From Deltaproteobacteria bacterium (GTDB lineage: Bacteria; Myxococcota; Myxococcia; Myxococcales; 40CM-4-68-19): a stretch of 64,000 bases of DNA. Positions within the stretch are counted from its first letter, which is position 1; each line of letters starts with the position of its first letter. The stretch lies in assembly GCA_005879315.1 (NCBI GenBank), contig VBLC01000065.1:1-64000 (forward strand). Reading direction: 5' to 3'. Below the pieces are notes generated by a model. The model was not told the origin of the DNA, did not search any database, and saw only the letters and a program-made list of their open reading frames with translations. Position numbers and translations under genes: made by a program. This document shows positions 24,427 to 33,059 of this stretch, piece by piece.

Positions 24427-25746
24427 GTGGTTCCCGCCTGGCAGTGGATCACGCTGGCCGCGGCCCTGATCGGGTCCGCATTCTTTGCCGCCACCGAGAC
24501 GGCGCTCACCTCACTGGGGCAGGCGCGGGTGAGCGCGCTGGTCGATTCCGGGGCGCGCTCGCTGCGGCTCTGGCAGAAGCATCCCGACCGGATCCTCTCC
24601 ACGCTCCTGCTCGGCAACACCCTGGTCAACGTCGGCATGGGCGCGCTCACCGCGCTGGTCGCCCAGGAGCTCGGCTTCTCGCGCGGCTTGGCGCTGCTCA
24701 CTGGCGTCATCACGCTCATCATCCTGCTCTTCGGCGAGATCACTCCCAAGACGCTGGCCAAGCGGCACGCGACGGGATTCGCGGTCTTGATGATGCCGCT
24801 CGTGGCGGTGGTCTACTACCTGCTTCTCCCCCTTTCCTGGCTGCTGGTGCAGTTCCCCCGGGCGCTCTCGCACAAGGAGCCGGGCAAGATGGAGGCCGTC
24901 ACTTCGCAGGAGCTCGAGTACATGATCGAGATGGGCGTCAAGCAGGGCTCGATCGACAAGGTGCGCGAGGAGCTGCTCAGCTCGGTGCTCGCCTTCGCCG
25001 AAGTGCTGGTGAAGGAGATCATGATCCCGCGCACACAGGTGGTGGCGCTGGAGGAGACCGCCACTTACGACGAGGCCCTGCAGCTGGTGATCGAGAGCGA
25101 GCTGTCGCGGATTCCCGTCTACCGGAACAGCCTCGACGAAGTGGTGGGCGTGCTCCACGCCAAGGCGCTGCTCGCCGACATCAAGAAGGGCATCGCGCCC
25201 GGCGAGTTCCAGCTGACCAAATATTGTCGCAAGCCCTTCTTCGTCCCCGACGCGATGAAGGTCTCGCGCCTGCTCACCGAGATGCAGAGCCGCAAGACCC
25301 ATCTCGCCGTCGTCGTCGACGAGTTCGGCGGCACGAGCGGCATCGTCACCCTCGAGGACGTGGTCGAGGAGATCGTCGGCGAGATCCACGACGAGAGCGA
25401 CGTCGAGGACAAGAAGATCAAGGTGCTCCCCGACGGCGTCGTGCTGGCCGACGCGCAGGTGGGGATCCGCGAGCTGGAGCAGCATCTCGGCGTCGAGTTC
25501 CCCGAGACTGGCGACTACGAGACGCTCGGCGGATTTCTCACCGCGACTGCCGGGCGCGTGCCGCCGGCCGGATCGCTGGTGGTGTGGGGCGGGCTGACGT
25601 TCACCGTCAAGGCGGCGGACGATCGGCGCGTGCACAAGGTGGAGATCGCCCGCAAGCCTGCGCCGGGCATCGCCGCCACCGGCCCGCAGCATTCGGCGCC
25701 GGAGAAAGCCGCCCTGCAGTCGGCGCCGCCCGACAAGGTCCACTGA
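24427..25746 (+). CDS. CNNM/CorC-type membrane protein with CBS pair and transporter-associated domain
   Basis: A 439-aa protein of the so-called hemolysin C/CorC family. The N-terminal DUF21 region has about four membrane segments (ITLAAALIGSAFFAATETAL, LLTGVITLIILLFGEITPKTLAKR). A CBS pair follows (VKEIMIPRTQVVALE; HLAVVVDEFGGTSGIVTLEDVVEEIVGEI), and then the CorC_HlyC domain (LPDGVVLADAQVGIRELEQHLGVEFP). Related proteins export Mg2+ or other divalent ions. The last 35 residues are low-complexity Ala/Pro. Start GTG at 24427. rlmN begins 3 bp after its stop. Confidence 0.92.
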   Translation: MVPAWQWITLAAALIGSAFFAATETALTSLGQARVSALVDSGARSLRLWQKHPDRILSTLLLGNTLVNVGMGALTALVAQELGFSRGLALLTGVITLIILLFGEITPKTLAKRHATGFAVLMMPLVAVVYYLLLPLSWLLVQFPRALSHKEPGKMEAVTSQELEYMIEMGVKQGSIDKVREELLSSVLAFAEVLVKEIMIPRTQVVALEETATYDEALQLVIESELSRIPVYRNSLDEVVGVLHAKALLADIKKGIAPGEFQLTKYCRKPFFVPDAMKVSRLLTEMQSRKTHLAVVVDEFGGTSGIVTLEDVVEEIVGEIHDESDVEDKKIKVLPDGVVLADAQVGIRELEQHLGVEFPETGDYETLGGFLTATAGRVPPAGSLVVWGGLTFTVKAADDRRVHKVEIARKPAPGIAATGPQHSAPEKAALQSAPPDKVH

Positions 25747-25749
25747 ATC

Positions 25750-26877
25750 ATGTTGCCCGTGGCCGGCACGCGTCCGGATCTCCGCTCGCTCTCGCTGGAC
25801 GAGCTCGCGCTGCTGGTCAGTGGCATGGGCGCGGAGCCCTATCGCGCGCGCCAGCTCTTTCGCTGGCTGCACCAGCGCGGGGCGTCGTCGATCGAGGAGA
25901 TGACGGACTTGCCGCGCGCCTTTCGCCAGCGGCTCGCGGACGAGACGCGGCTCGCGACGCTGAGCATCGATGCCGTGCAGCAGTCGAGCGACGGGACCCG
26001 CAAATACCGGCTGCGGACCGAGGACGGCAAGTTCATCGAGGCCGTCTACATGCCGGAGGAGAGTGACGACACGGAGGAGGAGCCCGCCGCGGGTCGCGGC
26101 GGCAGTGGGGACGAACATCTACGGCTGCGGCGCACGCTCTGCGTCTCGACGCAGGTCGGCTGCGCGATGGGTTGCGGCTTCTGCATGACGGCGACGATGG
26201 GACTCTTGCGCAATCTGAGCGCGGGCGAGATCGCGGACCAGGTCTACCGGGTCAACGCCGACCTGCGGACGCTCGGTATCCCTGGCGAGCGGGCGCTGAC
26301 GAACCTCGTCTACATGGGGATGGGCGAGCCGCTGCACAACTACGCGAACGTGAAGCGATCGCTCGAGCTCCTCCTGCACGAAGAGGGCGCTCATTTCAGC
26401 CAACGTCACATCACGGTGAGCACCAGCGGGCTCGTGCCTGCCATCGACCGCTTCGGCGAGGAGACCAGCGTCAAGCTCGCGGTCTCGCTGAACGCCACGA
26501 CCGACGAGCAGCGCGAGAAGCTGATGCCGGTGGACAAGAAGTGGAACATCGCGGCGCTCCTCCAGGCGGTTCGCCGCTTTCCCTCGCGGCAAGGGCGCCG
26601 GGTGACGTTCGAGTACGTGCTCTTGCGCGGCGTGAATGATTCGGCGGAGGACGCAGCGCGGCTGGCGAAGTTGCTCGAGGGAATGCAGGTGAAGGTCAAC
26701 TTGATCCCGTACAACGAGAATCCCGGGCTGGGCTTCGGCGATCCCGGCGCAGAGCGCGTGCAGGCCTTCCGCAAGGAGCTGACCTCGCGCGGAGTGACCG
26801 CGATGATTCGCAAGAACCGCGGCCGCGACATCGCCGCGGCCTGCGGACAGCTCGCCGTCGCGGGTCAGCCAGCGTAG
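25750..26877 (+). CDS. rlmN: Dual-specificity 23S rRNA/tRNA methyltransferase RlmN
   Basis: A 375-aa radical SAM enzyme that methylates C2 of A2503 in 23S rRNA and A37 in some tRNAs. The iron-sulfur motif is C138-x3-C142-x2-C145 in GCAMGCGFCMTATMG. Further family sequences are NLVYMGMGEPLHNY, ITVSTSGLVPAIDRF and the AVSLNATTDEQREKLMPV strand. A charged, low-complexity insertion (about residues 101-120, DDTEEEPAAGRGG) precedes the radical SAM core. It is tightly linked to the CNNM-type gene upstream. Confidence 0.94.
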   Translation: MLPVAGTRPDLRSLSLDELALLVSGMGAEPYRARQLFRWLHQRGASSIEEMTDLPRAFRQRLADETRLATLSIDAVQQSSDGTRKYRLRTEDGKFIEAVYMPEESDDTEEEPAAGRGGSGDEHLRLRRTLCVSTQVGCAMGCGFCMTATMGLLRNLSAGEIADQVYRVNADLRTLGIPGERALTNLVYMGMGEPLHNYANVKRSLELLLHEEGAHFSQRHITVSTSGLVPAIDRFGEETSVKLAVSLNATTDEQREKLMPVDKKWNIAALLQAVRRFPSRQGRRVTFEYVLLRGVNDSAEDAARLAKLLEGMQVKVNLIPYNENPGLGFGDPGAERVQAFRKELTSRGVTAMIRKNRGRDIAAACGQLAVAGQPA

Positions 26878-26901
26878 CTGGCGGGGCGATCGGCCACCCC
26901 T

Positions 26902-27372
26902 TCAGCGCTTTCGTCGGTTGCCGAGAATGTGCCGGACGGCGTTCGCGACTTCGCGGCGCGTATTCAAGGCGCGAGCCTGATAGCGGTCAACGAAGACTCC
27001 GCCCTTGCGGCCCGCGAGAGCGTTGAGCCCCTTGGCGATTCGGATGGTAAGGCCCTGCATCCCCCGCGAGAGGGAGTCGGCGCTGTCGACTTCGACGAGC
27101 AGGTGCAACTCGCTGCCTTGCATGGCGTGATGGAGGATGCGCATCCCGAGCCGGATGCGCGCTTCGCGAACGGCGTCCTCGAGCAGCTTCGCTCGCTGGC
27201 CGCGCAGCGGACCGATTCCCGGTTGCACCCGCAGCGTCACGTGCACCGGGTGGCGCGGGTCGATCTCTACTCGAGCCAGGTGCGGCACGCCCGGTCCGGT
27301 CAGGCCCGGGTGCGGCCGTGTCCTCGGCCGGCCCGCGCCTTCGCGGCGGCCTCCCCATCTGGGCTTGTCCAT
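26902..27372 (-). CDS. RAYT-like (Y1/HUH) transposase with substituted catalytic residues
   Basis: A 156-aa protein of the REP-associated tyrosine transposase family, typical in its N-terminal GGRREGAGRP, the HPVHVTLRV strand, SLSRGMQGLTIRIAKGLN and FVDRYQARAL. Two key positions are changed: the HUH motif, normally N-H-L-H, is S-E-L-H (E88), and the helix that should carry the nucleophile Tyr (usual xYVLxN) reads RHILGN (H148). The rest of the frame is open and well conserved. It is therefore probably not an active transposase; it may be exapted or in early decay. ATG at 27372 matches the family start. It is convergent with rlmN and single-copy in the window. Confidence 0.82.
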   Translation of the reverse strand: MDKPRWGGRREGAGRPRTRPHPGLTGPGVPHLARVEIDPRHPVHVTLRVQPGIGPLRGQRAKLLEDAVREARIRLGMRILHHAMQGSELHLLVEVDSADSLSRGMQGLTIRIAKGLNALAGRKGGVFVDRYQARALNTRREVANAVRHILGNRRKR

Positions 27373-27454
27373 GGTGCTTGAATAGCAGACGTCGCGCCAG
27401 GGCCGCCAGTCGCGGAACCACATTCGCGATGGTCCCAAGGTCCATGTGCGTCCC

Positions 27455-28204
27455 TCAGAAGAAGATCAACTTGCAGGCCGCGACGACCAGCACGGCGGCG
27501 AGCAGCTTGCGGAAGGTGAGCACCGAAAACCGGGTGCTGCCGAAATACGCGCCGAGAAGGCCGCCGGCGCCTGCCGACGCGACGTAGTAGGGAAGCTCGG
27601 CCGGCAGCTCTCGCACGCTGGCCAGGTTTCCGCCCAGCCCCGCGATGGAATTGCAGAGGATGAAAAACGCCGCCACGCCGGCGGTGTCGCGCGTCTCCGC
27701 CCATCCCGACAAGAGCAGCACGGGGCTGAGGAAGATGCCGCCTCCGGTGCCGGTGAGCCCGGAAAGAAGCCCCAGCCCGACGCCGCAGAGGATGGCGGGA
27801 ATGACCGGCGGCGTCCGGATCGTCCCCGGCGGCGGATCCCGATAGCGGACCAGGCGGTAGGCGGCGAAGAGCAGCACGAAGCCCACCAAGAGCCGGTAGA
27901 TGTGCGTGGGCAGCTGGATGCCGCCGCCGACGAAAGCGAAGGGGATCGATCCGATCAGGAACGGCCACACCGTCCGCCAGCGGAAATATCCCGCGCGCCA
28001 GAAGCGCACGAAGGTCATCGTCGCCACCAGGATGTTGAGCACCAGCGCCGTGGGCTTCATCACCCGGGGGTCGAGCCCCAAGAGGCCCATCGCCGCGAGG
28101 TACCCGGACGCGCCGGCGTGGCCGACCGCCGAGTAGAGAAAGGCCGCACCGAAGAGGAGGGCGCAGAGGAGCGCGATCTGTTCCACGCGCGCCGCACATA
28201 TCAC
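27455..28204 (-). CDS. TSUP/TauE-SafE family membrane transporter
   Basis: A 249-aa inner-membrane protein with about seven or eight hydrophobic segments and the two-fold repeat of TauE/SafE proteins (AAFLYSAVGHAGASGYLAAMGLLG early; CGVGLGLLSGLTGTGGGIFLSPVLLL late). These export or import sulfite, sulfonates and small organic anions. The start is GTG at 28204; an in-frame GTG at 28186 is an alternative. It is divergent from the MTA phosphorylase gene with 23 bp between starts. A link to sulfur salvage is possible from that neighbour, but is only suggestive. Confidence 0.88.
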   Translation of the reverse strand: MICAARVEQIALLCALLFGAAFLYSAVGHAGASGYLAAMGLLGLDPRVMKPTALVLNILVATMTFVRFWRAGYFRWRTVWPFLIGSIPFAFVGGGIQLPTHIYRLLVGFVLLFAAYRLVRYRDPPPGTIRTPPVIPAILCGVGLGLLSGLTGTGGGIFLSPVLLLSGWAETRDTAGVAAFFILCNSIAGLGGNLASVRELPAELPYYVASAGAGGLLGAYFGSTRFSVLTFRKLLAAVLVVAACKLIFF

Positions 28205-28227
28205 GGCATTGACCCGCGCAAGGGGCC

Positions 28228-29109
28228 GTGCGAAACCCGCGCGCCGTGTCGTTGCTAGCCGTCATCGGCGGGTCGGGCCTCTACGATCTGCCCGGCCTCA
28301 CCGGCGTGCGCCGGGAAAAGCCCGCCACTCCTTTCGGCGAGCCGAGCGACGAGATCGTCATCGGCCGGCTGGGCGAAGAGGAGATCGCCTTCCTCCCCCG
28401 CCACGGCCGCGGACACCGCTACGCTCCGGGAGAAGTGAACTCTCGCGCCAACCTGCACGCCTTGAAGCAGCTCGGCGCCACCCGGGTCATCTCGGTGAGC
28501 GCGGTGGGATCGATGAAGGAGGAGATCGCGCCAGGCCACCTGGTGTTGCCGACGCAGTACATCGACCGCACCTACGCGCGGCCGAAGAGCTTCTTCGGCG
28601 AAGGCATCGTCGCCCACGTCGCCTTCGCCGATCCGGTCTGCCCCCGGCTGCACGAGCATCTCAAAGCGGCCTGCTTCGCGGCCGGGGCCACGACCCACGC
28701 GCGGGGCACCTACTTGTGCATCGAGGGGCCGCAGTTCTCCACCCGCGCGGAGAGCGAGCTGTACCGGAGCTGGAAGGTGGACGTGATCGGCATGACCGCG
28801 CTGCCCGAGGCCAAGCTCGCCCGCGAGGCCGAGCTCTGCTACGCGACGCTGGCGCTCGCCACCGACTACGACAGCTGGCATGCGGGCCACGAAGCCGTCA
28901 CCGTCGAGCAGGTGGTGGCGGTGCTGACGGCGAACGTCTCCCTCGCCCGCGAAGTGGTGCGCAACGCCGCGCTGGGGCTCTCGCGCATCGAGCCGCGCAC
29001 CTGCCCCTGCGCGCACGCGCTCGACCGCGCGGTGATGACCGCGCCTTCGCAGATTCCGCCGGCGGCGCGCGCTCGCCTCGCCCTCCTTCTGGGAGATCGC
29101 TTCCGATGA
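28228..29109 (+). CDS. mtnP: S-methyl-5'-thioadenosine phosphorylase
   Basis: A 293-aa purine phosphorylase that splits methylthioadenosine (a by-product of polyamine synthesis) into adenine and methylthioribose-1-phosphate. Sequence signs: AVIGGSGLYDLPGL phosphate loop, FLPRHGRGHRYAPGEVN, and CIEGPQFSTRAESELYRSW with the substrate-binding VIGMTALPEAKLAREAELCY. A CxC pair near the end (RTCPCAHALDRAV) resembles that of archaeal-type MTA phosphorylases. GTG at 28228 is used, with GTG at 28246 as an alternative. It overlaps the PfkB kinase gene by 4 nt. Confidence 0.93.
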   Translation: MRNPRAVSLLAVIGGSGLYDLPGLTGVRREKPATPFGEPSDEIVIGRLGEEEIAFLPRHGRGHRYAPGEVNSRANLHALKQLGATRVISVSAVGSMKEEIAPGHLVLPTQYIDRTYARPKSFFGEGIVAHVAFADPVCPRLHEHLKAACFAAGATTHARGTYLCIEGPQFSTRAESELYRSWKVDVIGMTALPEAKLAREAELCYATLALATDYDSWHAGHEAVTVEQVVAVLTANVSLAREVVRNAALGLSRIEPRTCPCAHALDRAVMTAPSQIPPAARARLALLLGDRFR

Positions 29110-30029
29110 GCCTCCTCGTGGTGGGCAGCGTGGCGCTCGATTCGGTCGAGACGCCCTTCGGCGCGCGCGAGGACGTTCTCGGCGGTAGCGCCACTTATTT
29201 CGCCGCCGCCTCGAGCCTGCTCACCCGCGTCTCGGTGGTCGGAGTGGTGGGCGACGACTTTCCCCTCTCCGAGCTGGAGTTTCTCGGCCGGCGCGGCGTC
29301 GACCTGGAAGGCCTGGAGAAGGTGCGCGGCCGCACGTTCCGCTGGAAAGGCAAGTACGGCTTCGACCTCAACGCCGCCGAGACGCTCGACACGCAGCTCA
29401 ACGTCTTCGAGCATTTCCAGCCGAAGCTCGGCGCGCAGGCGCGCAAAGCGGAGCGGATCTTCCTCGGCAACATCGATCCCGAGCTGCAGCTGCGCGTGCT
29501 CGACCAGGTCGAGCGCCCCCAGCTGGTCTGCGCCGACACGATGAATTTCTGGATCTCCGGCAAGCGCGCGACGCTGCTCAAGCTCTTGCCGCGGGTCGAT
29601 GTGCTGATGGTCAACGACTCCGAAGTGCGCCAGCTGGCGGGCGAGTCCAACGTCATCAAGGCGGCGCGCGCGGCGCAGCAGATGGGGGCGCGCAACGTGG
29701 TCGTCAAGCGCGGCGAGTACGGCGCGCTGTTGGTCGACGGTGCACAGAGCTTCTACGCCCCCGCCTTTCCGCTGGCGGACGTGGTCGATCCCACCGGCGC
29801 CGGCGACAGCTTCGCCGGCGGCTTTCTCGGCCTGCTCGATCGTTTGAGCTCGAGCGACCCCTCCGCTCTGCGGCAGGCGACGGTGATGGGCGCGACCATT
29901 GCCTCCTTCACGGTGGAGCAGTTCAGCATCGATCGCCTGCGCGACCTGACGCTTGTGGAGGTGCGCAAGCGCTTCGCCGCCTTTCGCCACTTGACGCACT
30001 TCGAGGAATTGCCGGATCACGTCGCTTGA
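29106..30029 (+). CDS. PfkB-family carbohydrate/nucleoside kinase
   Basis: A 307-aa ribokinase-like kinase. The N-terminal GSVALDS and VLGGSATYFA form the substrate pocket, and DPTGAGDSFAGGFLG is the PfkB signature with the catalytic Asp. The substrate is not clear; coupling by a 4-nt overlap to MTA phosphorylase suggests a nucleoside or sugar released in methylthioadenosine salvage (inference). Length is normal for PfkB enzymes. The phosphoesterase gene follows after 36 bp. Confidence 0.9.
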   Translation: MSLLVVGSVALDSVETPFGAREDVLGGSATYFAAASSLLTRVSVVGVVGDDFPLSELEFLGRRGVDLEGLEKVRGRTFRWKGKYGFDLNAAETLDTQLNVFEHFQPKLGAQARKAERIFLGNIDPELQLRVLDQVERPQLVCADTMNFWISGKRATLLKLLPRVDVLMVNDSEVRQLAGESNVIKAARAAQQMGARNVVVKRGEYGALLVDGAQSFYAPAFPLADVVDPTGAGDSFAGGFLGLLDRLSSSDPSALRQATVMGATIASFTVEQFSIDRLRDLTLVEVRKRFAAFRHLTHFEELPDHVA

Positions 30030-30065
30030 AGTGCCTGGCTCTCCGGTGTACTGAGTCCGGCGCCG

Positions 30066-30794
30066 ATGCGGACCGCCATCCTCACCGACGTCCACGCCAA
30101 CCTGGAGGCCCTGACGGCGTGCGTGGCGGCGGCGGACGCGGCGAAGGTCGATCGCTTCGTCTGCCTGGGCGACACCGTCGGCTACGGCGCCGATCCCAAC
30201 CCGGCTTGCGACATCATCCGCACGCGCTGCCAGTTCGCGGTCCTTGGCAACCACGACGCCGCCGTCGCGGGCCGGATGGACTACAGCTACTACTACGCGG
30301 CGGCGCGCGAAGTGCTCGACTGGACCGCGCAGCAGCTCTCGGCCGCCAACATGGAGTGGCTGCGCTCGCTGCCCTACACCCGATCGGAAGGCGACGTCAC
30401 CTACGGCCATGCCTCGCCGCGCGACCCGTCCGCCTTCGAGTACGTCTTCGCGCTCGAGCAGGCCGAAGATCTGCTGGTGCGCGCCGCCAACCTCGCCCAT
30501 CTGACCTTCATCGGCCACTCGCACCTGCAGCGCGCCTTCCTCCTCGGCGCAGAAGTGAAGGACGTCTGGAGCGAGCGGCTGCGCATCGAGGACAGCAAGA
30601 AATACCTCTGCTCGATCGGCAGCTGCGGCCAGCCGCGCGACTACGACCCGCGCTCCTGCTTCGGCATCTGGGACGACTCCGCGAAGATGGTCGAGTTCCA
30701 CCGCGTCGCCTACGACGCGGAGAAGACGGCGCACAAGATCCTCGAGGCGGGGCTTTCCCCTCATTTCGCGCGGCGGCTCTTGCATGGCGTCTGA
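30066..30794 (+). CDS. Calcineurin-like metallophosphoesterase
   Basis: A 242-aa phosphoesterase. Metal-binding motifs in order: LTDVHANLEAL (D-x-H), CLGDTVGYGADPN (GD), VLGNHDAAV (GNHD) and FIGHSHLQRAF (GHxH). The GDTVGYGADPNPA wording is typical of the YfcE-like/serine phosphatase subgroup of small phosphodiesterases. The substrate is unknown. Its end overlaps pyrB by 11 nt, so it is the translational lead of the pyrimidine genes, which is unusual for this family. Confidence 0.9.
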   Translation: MRTAILTDVHANLEALTACVAAADAAKVDRFVCLGDTVGYGADPNPACDIIRTRCQFAVLGNHDAAVAGRMDYSYYYAAAREVLDWTAQQLSAANMEWLRSLPYTRSEGDVTYGHASPRDPSAFEYVFALEQAEDLLVRAANLAHLTFIGHSHLQRAFLLGAEVKDVWSERLRIEDSKKYLCSIGSCGQPRDYDPRSCFGIWDDSAKMVEFHRVAYDAEKTAHKILEAGLSPHFARRLLHGV

Positions 30795-31740
30795 GGTGGA
30801 TTTTCCCCGCCACCTGCTGGAACTGGAAGCGCTGACGCGGGAGCAGATCGAGCTGTTGCTCGATCTCGCCGCGCGCTTCAAGCACGAGCGGGCCAAGGCG
30901 CGCAAAGGCTCGGCGCCTCCCGAGCGGCGCGAGCTGTTGCGCGGCCGCACCATCATCACCCTCTTCTTCGAGCATTCGACGCGCACGCGCAGCTCCTTCG
31001 AGGTGGCGGCCCGCTCGCTCGGCGCCGACGTGCTCTCCTTCCAGAAAGACGCCTCGAGCGTGGCCAAGGGCGAGTCGCTCGAGGACACCGTGCGCAACCT
31101 GGACGCCATCGGCGCCGACGCGCTGGTGGTGCGGCATCCGGCGGCCGGCGCGCCGCGGCTGGTGGCGCGGGCGGTGCGGGCGAGCGTGATCAACGCCGGC
31201 GACGGGGCGCACGAGCATCCCACCCAAGGTCTGCTCGATGCGCTCAGCCTGCGCGAGCGCTGGGGCACGCTGGAAAACAAGACGGTGGCCATCGTCGGCG
31301 ACATCGCCCACAGCAGGGTGGCGCGCTCCAACATCCATTGCCTCTCGAAGCTGGGCGCGCGCGTGCGCGTCGGCGGGCCGCGCACGCTCATCCCCGAAGG
31401 CATCGAGAAGCTCGGCTGCACGGTGGCGCGCGACCTGCGCGAAGCGCTCACCGGCGCGGACGCGGTCATGGCCCTGCGCATCCAGAACGAGCGCATCGCC
31501 GACGCGCGGCTGCCGGGGGCGCGCGACTATTCGCGCACCTGGGGGCTCGACGCGCGCAGCCTGGAGATGCTGCCGCGCGATGCGCTGGTGATGCATCCGG
31601 GGCCGGTCAACCGCGGCGTGGAGATGTCGAGCGACGTCCTGGAGAGCCCGCGCAGCCTGGTGATGGACCAGGTCGATTCCGGTGTCGCCGTGCGCATGGC
31701 CGCGCTCTGTCTCTGCCTTCGCGCCGAGGTGAAGAGATGA
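30784..31740 (+). CDS. pyrB: Aspartate carbamoyltransferase, catalytic subunit
   Basis: A 318-aa enzyme that joins carbamoyl phosphate and aspartate, the first committed pyrimidine step. The carbamoyl phosphate site is FFEHSTRTRSSFE; the other active-site parts are NAGDGAHEHPTQGLLD and the late VMHPGPVNRGVE. The flexible 240s loop is replaced by the MALRIQNER segment seen in class B/C catalytic chains. There is no pyrI gene nearby, so allosteric control by PyrI is not expected. It overlaps the gene before by 11 nt and pyrC by 4 nt. Confidence 0.96.
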   Translation: MASEVDFPRHLLELEALTREQIELLLDLAARFKHERAKARKGSAPPERRELLRGRTIITLFFEHSTRTRSSFEVAARSLGADVLSFQKDASSVAKGESLEDTVRNLDAIGADALVVRHPAAGAPRLVARAVRASVINAGDGAHEHPTQGLLDALSLRERWGTLENKTVAIVGDIAHSRVARSNIHCLSKLGARVRVGGPRTLIPEGIEKLGCTVARDLREALTGADAVMALRIQNERIADARLPGARDYSRTWGLDARSLEMLPRDALVMHPGPVNRGVEMSSDVLESPRSLVMDQVDSGVAVRMAALCLCLRAEVKR

Positions 31741-33059
31741 TCCTCCTCGACGCCGGCAGGGTGATCGACCCCTCGCAGAAGATCGACGGCACCCGCACGG
31801 TGCTGATCGACGGGGAGCGGATCAAGGAAGTGCGGGAGCAGGGCGCGACTCCCGCCGAGAAGCTGGTCCACACCGTGATCGACTGCCGCGGCCGGTGGAT
31901 CCTGCCCGGCCTGGTCGACCTGCACGTCCACCTGCGCGAGCCGGGCGAGGAAGGCAAGGAGACCATCGCCACCGGCGCGCGCGCGGCGGTGGCGGGCGGC
32001 GTCACGACGATCGTGGCGATGCCCAACACCCGGCCCGTCTGCGACAGCGCCGCGGTCGCACGCTTCGTCGCGGCCCGCGGCCGAGAGGCTGGATTTGCCC
32101 GCGTTCTGCCCGCCGGGGCGATCACCCGCGGATCCAATGGCGAGCAGCTCGCCGACATGGCCGAGCTCAAGGAAGCGGGCTGCGTCTGCGTCACCGACGA
32201 CGGCCGGCCGGTGATGTCCGCCGGCGTGATGCGCCGCGCCCTGGAGTACGCCCGCGACCTCGACCTGCCCGTGATGGTCCACGCCGAGGACCTGACGCTC
32301 TCCTCGGGCGGCTGCATGAACGAAGGTCCGGCGGCCACACGGCTGGGCTTGCCCGGCATTCCCGCCGCCGCCGAGGTGGCAATGGTGCAGCGCGATCTTC
32401 TTCTCGCCGAGTTGACCGGCGCACGGCTGCACGTCGCCCACGTCAGCGCGGCCGGCAGCGTCCGCGCCATCCGCGAGGCCAAGGCGCGCGGCGTGCGCGT
32501 CACCTGCGAGGCCGCGCCGCATCACTTCACTCTCACCGACGAAGCAGTGGCAGGCGTCGCCGCTGCGCTCGGCCCGGCAGGCGAGCCCTACGACGCGCAC
32601 GCCAAGATGAACCCGCCGCTGCGCGCCGAGAGCGACCGCCGGGCCATCATCGGCGCGCTCGACGACGGCACCATCGACGCCATCGCCACCGACCACGCGC
32701 CGCACGGCGCGGGCGACAAACAGCTGGAGTTCATCAACGCCCTGAACGGCGTGATCGGCTTGGAGACGTCGCTGGCCCTGACGCTGGCCCTGGTGCGAGC
32801 GGGCGACCTGCCGATCTCCCGCGCGGTCGAGCGCTTGACCTTTGGCCCCGCTCGCGCTTTCGGCTTGCCGTACGGAACGCTCGCTTCGGGCGCCACGGCC
32901 GACGCCGTCGTCGTCGATCCCGAGCGCGAATGGAAGGTCGAGCCGCAGCGTTTCTTCTCGCGCTCGCGCAACAGCCCTTTTTCCGGATGGACCTTGCGCG
33001 GCCGTGTGCTACGCACCTATGTGGGAGGGAAGCTCGTGCACACGGAGCAGGGTCAGTGA
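31737..33059 (+). CDS. pyrC: Dihydroorotase
   Basis: A 440-aa zinc amidohydrolase that closes carbamoyl aspartate to dihydroorotate. Metal ligands are in DLHVHLREPG, PVMVHAED, LHVAHVS and IATDHAPH; AHAKMNPPLRAESDR is the substrate region. Length and motif order match class I dihydroorotases, which often sit next to pyrB. It starts at ATG 31737 with an ATGA overlap and ends in a GTGA overlap with carA, so the three are one translational chain. Confidence 0.96.
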   Translation: MILLDAGRVIDPSQKIDGTRTVLIDGERIKEVREQGATPAEKLVHTVIDCRGRWILPGLVDLHVHLREPGEEGKETIATGARAAVAGGVTTIVAMPNTRPVCDSAAVARFVAARGREAGFARVLPAGAITRGSNGEQLADMAELKEAGCVCVTDDGRPVMSAGVMRRALEYARDLDLPVMVHAEDLTLSSGGCMNEGPAATRLGLPGIPAAAEVAMVQRDLLLAELTGARLHVAHVSAAGSVRAIREAKARGVRVTCEAAPHHFTLTDEAVAGVAAALGPAGEPYDAHAKMNPPLRAESDRRAIIGALDDGTIDAIATDHAPHGAGDKQLEFINALNGVIGLETSLALTLALVRAGDLPISRAVERLTFGPARAFGLPYGTLASGATADAVVVDPEREWKVEPQRFFSRSRNSPFSGWTLRGRVLRTYVGGKLVHTEQGQ

